Below are positions 59,477 through 64,000 of a stretch of DNA of 64,000 nt, piece after piece; position 1 is the first letter of the stretch, and every line of letters starts with the position of its first letter. Position numbers and translations under genes: made by a program. This DNA is from Octadecabacter sp. SW4 (GTDB taxonomy: Bacteria > Pseudomonadota > Alphaproteobacteria > Rhodobacterales > Rhodobacteraceae): the NCBI RefSeq assembly GCF_008065155.1, contig NZ_CP042821.1:39884-103883 (forward strand), written 5' to 3'. The notes under the pieces are model-generated. The model saw nothing but the letters and a program-made list of their open reading frames with translations, was not told where the DNA came from and made no database searches.

Positions 59477-60457
59477 TTATGCGGCGTGCTGTCGGTGATG
59501 CAAGCGCCGCGCTTCGAGTGTCTTTCGTTTGATCCTTTCCCTTTGTTTTAGAATGGCTTTGTCACGGCCAAAGTAGACGTCGGCGGGTGTGACGTTGTTG
59601 ATGCTCTCGTGATACCGCTGATGATTGTAGTGGTCGACGAAGGCTTCGATTTGAGCTTCAAGATCACCCGGCAGGAAGTAGTTTTCCAGCAGGATGCGGT
59701 TCTTTAAAGTCTGATGCCAACGCTCGATCTTGCCTTGGGTTTGCGGATGGTATGGCGCGCCGCGAGAATGCTTCATGCCTTTGTCCTGCAACCATTCCGC
59801 CAGATCTCCAGAGACGTAACTCGATCCGTTGTCGCTGAGCAGACGTGGCTTGTGAACGACGTGAACTTGGTCGCAGCCGGATGCTTGCAATGCGAGGTCA
59901 AGCGTATCGGTAACGTCTTCAGCCCGCATGTTGGTGCAGAGCTTCCAGGAGACGATGTAGCGGCTGTAGTCGTCGAGGACAGTGCTGAGATAGAACCAAC
60001 CCCATCCCAGAACCTTGATGTAGGTGAAGTCTGTTTGCCAAAGCTGGTTGATCGCAGTTGTTTTGTCTTTGAACTCGCTGGCTGCCTTGATGACGATGAA
60101 GGCCGGGCTAGTGATTAGATCATGCGCCTTTAGCACCCGATACACTGTGGATTCTGAGACAAAATAGCGCTCCTGATCCGTGAACGTCACCGCCAACTCG
60201 CGCGGTGACAGTTCCGTTTCCTGCAAGGCGAAGTCGACAACCTTGCGCTTCACCTCGTCAGGCACGCGGTTCCAAACGTGCTTGGGCTTGGGGGATTGAT
60301 CCTGCAATCCGGCCTCACCGCGCTGCAGGTACCGATCGTACCAACGGTAGAACGTCGTGCGTGGGATACCCAGCTTGGCCAGTGTCAGACGCGCCGACAG
60401 ATGGCTGCCCTCAACCAAACGAATGATCTCCAGCTTCTCTGATGCAGGATACCTCAT
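59477..60457 (-). CDS. IS3-family transposase OrfB (copy 4)
   Basis: 326 residues, same protein as copies 1-3. Confidence 0.95.
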   Translation of the reverse strand: MRYPASEKLEIIRLVEGSHLSARLTLAKLGIPRTTFYRWYDRYLQRGEAGLQDQSPKPKHVWNRVPDEVKRKVVDFALQETELSPRELAVTFTDQERYFVSESTVYRVLKAHDLITSPAFIVIKAASEFKDKTTAINQLWQTDFTYIKVLGWGWFYLSTVLDDYSRYIVSWKLCTNMRAEDVTDTLDLALQASGCDQVHVVHKPRLLSDNGSSYVSGDLAEWLQDKGMKHSRGAPYHPQTQGKIERWHQTLKNRILLENYFLPGDLEAQIEAFVDHYNHQRYHESINNVTPADVYFGRDKAILKQRERIKRKTLEARRLHHRQHAA

Positions 60458-60819
60458 TCGTGGTCGCCCCCATCGCCTGTCATGCTTTTTTTGAGAAGAC
60501 GCAATTCGAGCGTCTGTTCCGCGACAACCTCTTTGAGATCCTTGGCCTCACGGCGCAGTTCTTTGACCTCATCGGTGTTTGCAGCCCGCGCAGTGTCGCC
60601 TGCCAGACGCCGCTTACCGGCTTCCATGAAGTCCTTGGACCACTTGTAGTAAATGCCTTGCGATATGCCTTCACGGCGGCACAGCTCTGCAATGCTGTCC
60701 TCGCCACGCAGCCCATCCAGTACGATCCTGATCTTCTCTTCGGATGAATAATGCTTGCGCGTGGCGCGCTTGATGTCTTTGACGATCTTCTCGCCAGGGC
60801 TCTTCGTTGTCTTTCTCAT
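60454..60819 (-). CDS. IS3-family transposase OrfA (copy 4)
   Basis: 121 residues, same protein as copies 1 and 3; its 3' end overlaps orfB by four bases. Confidence 0.9.
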   Translation of the reverse strand: MRKTTKSPGEKIVKDIKRATRKHYSSEEKIRIVLDGLRGEDSIAELCRREGISQGIYYKWSKDFMEAGKRRLAGDTARAANTDEVKELRREAKDLKEVVAEQTLELRLLKKSMTGDGGDHE

Positions 60820-60958
60820 CGTCCACTCCTCAGTGGCTACGATGAGCAACAAACACTCTCTTAGCAAATAACGCTATTTGGACCCATGGGCGCTGACGTC
60901 AGACAACCCGGACCGGCGGACTCTCAGAGAGATAGATGAGACGCTCTTAAACGCCTAA

Positions 60959-62074
60959 TTATGCGTTCGTGCTTGGCAAGTTCAGCCAATAACGCGTGTA
61001 CCTTAGTTCGCCGGTCCGCCTCAGGGCATCGATCTCAACCAACTCTTGCAAATCTCGGGTCGCCGTCGCTCGCGACGTGCCCGTGATCGAAATGTAATTC
61101 TCGGCACTCAAACCGCCCTTGAAGCCATCTGGTCCTTCCCGGAATATGCGTTCGATTGCCTTGGCTTGGCGGTCGTTCAGCTGGAGGCGATGCCGATCAT
61201 AGAAACGTGCCTTCGCAATGAAAAAACCAACTCGATCAAGAGTAACTTTTTGCGCTGACAAAACAGTTTCCGCGAACCATTCTAGCCAGGGCGTGACATC
61301 CAACGTCTTCTGGTGCCGCTCAAGCTGATCATAGTAAGCCTTCCGCTCCCGCTCGATCGAGTAGGCCAGCGCGATCAGGCTCGGTTGGCCCATGTTTTGC
61401 GCAAGTGATTTCTCGGCCAAAGCGCGGCCCAATCGTCCGTTGCCGTCTTCAAAAGGATGGATGCTTTCAAAGTAAAGATGGCTGAGACCTGCCCGTGTCA
61501 GCGCCGACAGTGGTTCTTCTGCACCTGGCGCGGTCACATTGAACCAATCCACAAACCGCTCCATCTCGCCCAGAACCTGCGCCGATGTCGGCGCCTCGAA
61601 ATGAACGATTGGCCGATCCACACGACCCGATACGATCTGCATTGCGTCTTCATGCTGGCGATAGGCCCCGATGCTTTCTAACCGCCGATCGTGGGACAAC
61701 AACATGTCATGCCATCTGAACAACGTCTCATGCGTGAGTGGCTCGGCATAAGTCGAATAGACATCGACCATCATCTCGGCCACACCCTGCTCTCTGGGCT
61801 TGGTTGGGTAGCTGTCAGGCGACAATCCAAGCTGACGGCGCAGCGAGGACTGCACGCTTTGACGATCCAGCATCTCGCCTTCGATGGCACTGGTTTTCAT
61901 GGCTTCATCGCTCAGCAGGTCGATGCGGAGTTGATCGCGCTCAGTTGGACTGACATGGTGAACGGCACCCAGGATCTCGCCCGACGACAGCAAGAAACGC
62001 TGCTCGAGCGGTGCCAGTGCTGCCGCGTCATACCGAAATTCCGGCCAACCGGGTATCTGCCAATTCCATGCCAT
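60959..62074 (-). CDS. Class II Fic protein with N-terminal inhibitory motif and C-terminal winged helix
   Basis: An intact 371-residue protein. The N-terminal DUF4172-type region includes the inhibitory motif TSAIEGE (Thr61, Glu65, Gly66), which blocks the ATP site in class II Fic proteins. The catalytic loop is HPFEDGNGRLGR with His206. The C-terminus (about 325-371) is a winged helix-turn-helix (ENYISITGTSRATATRDLQEL). It is predicted to AMPylate, or otherwise nucleotidylate, a target protein under self-control. The start codon lies inside one of two matching inverted repeats, suggesting autoregulation. No separate antitoxin gene is present. Confidence 0.9.
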   Translation of the reverse strand: MAWNWQIPGWPEFRYDAAALAPLEQRFLLSSGEILGAVHHVSPTERDQLRIDLLSDEAMKTSAIEGEMLDRQSVQSSLRRQLGLSPDSYPTKPREQGVAEMMVDVYSTYAEPLTHETLFRWHDMLLSHDRRLESIGAYRQHEDAMQIVSGRVDRPIVHFEAPTSAQVLGEMERFVDWFNVTAPGAEEPLSALTRAGLSHLYFESIHPFEDGNGRLGRALAEKSLAQNMGQPSLIALAYSIERERKAYYDQLERHQKTLDVTPWLEWFAETVLSAQKVTLDRVGFFIAKARFYDRHRLQLNDRQAKAIERIFREGPDGFKGGLSAENYISITGTSRATATRDLQELVEIDALRRTGELRYTRYWLNLPSTNA

Positions 62075-62102
62075 GAGGTATAGAGCTCCTTTCTATAGCT
62101 CA
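62074..62102 (-). promoter_or_regulatory. Operator O1 of the fic gene
   Basis: TGAGGTATAG (62074-62083) and CTATAGCTCA (62093-62102, one mismatch) are separated by nine bases. It overlaps the start codon and the AAGGAG ribosome-binding site. Confidence 0.55.
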
Positions 62103-62115
62103 CATTGTGACCATT

Positions 62116-62148
62116 TTTGAGGTATAGAAGTCAATCCTATACCTCAAA
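62116..62148 (-). promoter_or_regulatory. Operator O2 of the fic gene
   Basis: TTTGAGGTATAG (62116-62127) and CTATACCTCAAA (62137-62148) are perfect 12-nt complements, again with nine bases between. Centre-to-centre distance to O1 is 44 bp. Confidence 0.6.
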
Positions 62149-62252
62149 GATGTGCAAATACACGTAAACTCTGCTGTGCATTTGCACGTGAAGTCTGCTC
62201 ACACCTCTGACTGCTTGAAAGTCGAAGCCCGACCAATTGAAAGCGAAGAGCG

Positions 62253-62885
62253 TCAGACCAGCTTCGTTCGGGTCGCCTCATCTGCGTTTCCATCAGCCAA
62301 CTCCAACTCTGGCAAGTCCCGCAATGTCTGCAAATCAAACGTCGCCAGAAATGTCTCAGTCGTCACAAAGGTATGCGGCGCGCCAGGCCGCGGCGCGCGC
62401 GGACCACTTGCAATCAGGTCCTTGAACCGCAGCCGGGCCAACAGATCACGACTGACCTCCTTGCCAAAGATGCCCTTGAGTCCAGCCCGATCGATCGGCT
62501 GGTGATAGGCAATGGCGCAAAGCACGCCCATCTCCATCTCGGTGAAGGCGAGCGACTGCTCCCCAAGATCAGCCGCTGCCTTAATGGCGTCAGCAAATTG
62601 TGTACGGGTCCGGAACATCCACTTGCCCGCGACCTGCGCGAGCTCATAAGGTCGGCCGGTCAGCTCCGCCTGAATATCCTCAATCAACATCTCGACAGAG
62701 GCCCCCTGCCCTACAACGCGTACCAGATCGTCACGACCAATCGGTGAGGCACTGGCAAACAGCACGGCCTCGATCCGCCCCATCCATTCGCGCCAACGCA
62801 GCTCTTGCGGCAGGTCCTCCAGTTCCCTGTCGAAAACGCCTCCGCCCTCATCGGCTGCCTTACTTTTAGTCGCTGCGGTCGTCAT
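62253..62885 (-). CDS. scpB: ScpB-like protein (SMC-Scp partner, winged helix)
   Basis: A 210-residue protein. RIEAVLFASASPIGRDDLVRVV near residue 37 opens the first winged helix; ELTGRPYELAQVAGKWMFRT and FTEMEMGVLCAIAYHQPIDRAGLKGIFG form the second, as in ScpB. The plasmid-borne form next to DUF1403 is common in Rhodobacterales. It may take part in replicon segregation or condensation, but no SMC or ScpA gene is in the window. Its ATG overlaps the DUF1403 stop (ATGA). Confidence 0.85.
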   Translation of the reverse strand: MTTAATKSKAADEGGGVFDRELEDLPQELRWREWMGRIEAVLFASASPIGRDDLVRVVGQGASVEMLIEDIQAELTGRPYELAQVAGKWMFRTRTQFADAIKAAADLGEQSLAFTEMEMGVLCAIAYHQPIDRAGLKGIFGKEVSRDLLARLRFKDLIASGPRAPRPGAPHTFVTTETFLATFDLQTLRDLPELELADGNADEATRTKLV

Positions 62886-63844
62886 GGCGCGATCCCGTAG
62901 AGCCGGAAGGTCGGTCGCCCGGTCAGCTCGCGAGCAACCCCGAGCGCGACCAGCCGGTCACAGAGCCGCCGCGCTGCCCGGTCGGTCATGGGGATCTTGG
63001 TCCCTTGGATCATTGGTGACAACATCGTTGACGGTGCAACCGCATCCTCAGACAGAAACAGAGCGACCGCTGCGTCCGATCCCTTGGACCGCAGCTTCGG
63101 GGCAATCCCTTGAAGTGCCACGCCGCGCTGCGCCAAATCCCGCGCCAGACGGATCGTCTCTTCAATGGATTGCAACATGCGATGTTGCACAATCAAGTCA
63201 GCCCCCTGCCCGTCCCCGACCAGATCGCGCAACATCGCCTTCGTCAGACAGTGCCCCGAGACGGGCAAGACTGTCGGCCAGCTCAAGACCCGCGCCAGTG
63301 CAACATCAGAGAGCAGACAGGCCAGCCGCTCCGCCCGGTCGTCCACCTCCAGAACCGCGCGCATCACCGAAACGCACCCAGCCAGCGGCCCGTGGGTCTT
63401 TGCACGGGCAGTCCCGGCTTCGAGCCAGGCATCGACTTCTAGATCAAAGTCGGAGCCGATGAGAGCCACGAGCGCCACTTGCCAATCGCGCCCGGTCAGT
63501 CGAATCTGCGTGGCTTTGCGCCAGAACGCCAGCAGATCGCCGTCCGGTCCGCGGACCTCACTGGGTGGCGCCAAATGAAAGGCGTCGCGGATATCGCCCT
63601 CCTGTGCCAGGCGCCCTTCCAGCTTCGAGGTAGCGGTCGCAGCGGCCAGAGATAACCGATTGGCAAGCAATTTCACCGGGACGCCGTGAGTCGGATCGGA
63701 TACCAACGCATCCAGCACTGTCAGCGCCGCGCCTGACCTGAAAGCCACAGTTTCAAGGGTTTCTGCATGCCCGGAGGTGACCCAGCCCGGGAGTTTCGGT
63801 AGGTTCGTCTGGTCGTCAGAGATGGTTGCGGGCTGATTGCGCAT
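62882..63844 (-). CDS. DUF1403 family protein
   Basis: A 320-residue, mostly helical cytoplasmic protein with the family segments LPGWVTSGHAETLETVAFRSGAAL cut short here to its core (GHAETLETVAFRSGAAL), LRLAAATATSKLEGR-like LSLAAATATSKLEG, and a winged-helix-like C-terminus (MTDRAARRLCDRLVALGVARELTG). It is the first gene of a two-gene unit with scpB. The upstream inverted repeat at 63849-63892 begins five bases from its start. Function unknown; the fixed pairing with ScpB suggests a shared role in plasmid maintenance. Confidence 0.85.
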   Translation of the reverse strand: MRNQPATISDDQTNLPKLPGWVTSGHAETLETVAFRSGAALTVLDALVSDPTHGVPVKLLANRLSLAAATATSKLEGRLAQEGDIRDAFHLAPPSEVRGPDGDLLAFWRKATQIRLTGRDWQVALVALIGSDFDLEVDAWLEAGTARAKTHGPLAGCVSVMRAVLEVDDRAERLACLLSDVALARVLSWPTVLPVSGHCLTKAMLRDLVGDGQGADLIVQHRMLQSIEETIRLARDLAQRGVALQGIAPKLRSKGSDAAVALFLSEDAVAPSTMLSPMIQGTKIPMTDRAARRLCDRLVALGVARELTGRPTFRLYGIAP

Positions 63845-63848
63845 GCCA

Positions 63849-63892
63849 CTACACTATCTTAGCACGGCGCTTTTGCCTACCATATAGTGTAG
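63849..63892. promoter_or_regulatory. Inverted repeat between divergent DUF1403-scpB and the gene at 63921
   Basis: CTACACTAT (63849-63857) and ATAGTGTAG (63884-63892) are perfect complements with 26 bp between. The position fits a shared operator for the two divergent units. Confidence 0.45.
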
Positions 63893-63920
63893 AAACCGCC
63901 CCACCCTGCGATTCCTCGCT

Positions 63921-64000
63921 ATGTCCAATAAGTTTGCATTATCGGACGTAAAAGAATATGCTGAGAAGCAGTTCAATTTCATTGCTGGATTCACTGGAAA
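63921..64000 (+). CDS. Start of a divergent gene, cut by the window edge
   Basis: An ATG at 63921 opens a frame (MSNKFALSDVKEYAEKQFNF) that is still open at base 64000. There is no strong ribosome-binding site. Too short to identify. Confidence 0.4.
   Translation, partial: MSNKFALSDVKEYAEKQFNFIAGFTG

Larger units (their letters stand above)
59403..60905 (-). mobile_element. IS3-family element, copy 4 (complete)
   Basis: 1,503 bp, same orientation as copy 3. Its OrfA-proximal end differs from the other copies at several positions packed into about 22 bp (60868-60890; for example AATAACGCTATTTGG against AATACGCCTAATTGG). No target duplication (left flank CGCTC, right flank ACCCG). Confidence 0.9.

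Noticed and set aside
23639..60905. Target-site duplications of the IS3 copies
   Set aside because: I compared the flanking bases of all copies and found no matching 3-4 bp, directly or assuming a simple inversion between copies 2 and 3.
1..64000. tRNA, rRNA or a replication origin with a rep gene
   Set aside because: None could be recognised by eye on either strand.

Overview
The window looks like a plasmid, chromid or integrative element of a marine alphaproteobacterium of the Rhodobacteraceae (Roseobacter group). The gene families point that way: a strawberry-notch-type helicase, DUF6878, DUF6915, DUF736, an SRAP-ImuA-ImuB-DnaE2 mutasome under an alphaproteobacterial LexA box (GAAC-N7-GAAC), DUF2493, a VirD2-like relaxase with a VirD4/TraG coupling protein, DUF1403-ScpB, Hint-domain and RTX proteins, and sulfotransferases. 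I see no replication initiator, rRNA, tRNA or CRISPR array.

Layout. 1-6.6 kb: plasmid-type backbone genes (helicase, DUF6878, DUF6915, a frameshifted small gene, an IS110 element, a double-DUF736 protein). 6.6-12.8 kb: an SOS-regulated mutasome operon on the minus strand; imuB carries two 1-nt frameshifts. 13.3-16.9 kb: DUF2493, a GSU2403-type nucleotidyltransferase and small conserved proteins. 16.9-22.2 kb: a noncoding stretch rich in inverted repeats (candidate oriT), then a MobC-like protein, relaxase and coupling protein in a tight operon. 22.8-26.3 kb: a VIT-family transporter whose histidine-kinase partner was cut by an IS3 element, followed by a second, 5'-truncated copy joined directly to the first.

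26.4-47.6 kb: two convergent operons form the most unusual part. The plus operon encodes a TolC-like lipoprotein, a periplasmic adaptor and a small BamA/Omp85-type barrel. The minus operon encodes a giant protein (about 4,590 codons) with an N-terminal LEPR-XLL motif and calcium-binding repeats, a membrane-anchored HlyD-like adaptor, and an M50 (HELGH) membrane protein with an adaptor-like C-terminal part. No ABC ATPase is present. I propose this as a non-canonical export and surface-assembly system for the giant protein. All six genes carry single-nucleotide frameshifts, about 19 in 20.6 kb against 4 in the rest of the window, so they are either recently inactivated or affected by local sequence error.

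47.6-64 kb: a decayed patch (Fic fragment, IS66 remnants), two intact sulfotransferase-like genes and one frameshifted possible one, small unknown proteins, an inverted IS3 copy next to a 5'-truncated Hint-domain gene, an intact secreted RTX protein with a clan-A glycosidase-like N-terminus, another IS3 copy, a class II Fic gene with two matching inverted-repeat operators over its start, then scpB and DUF1403 and the start of a divergent gene at the window edge. Nearly identical IS3 copies bracket the secretion block (inverted orientation) and the Hint/RTX block (direct orientation), which suggests assembly by IS-mediated rearrangement.
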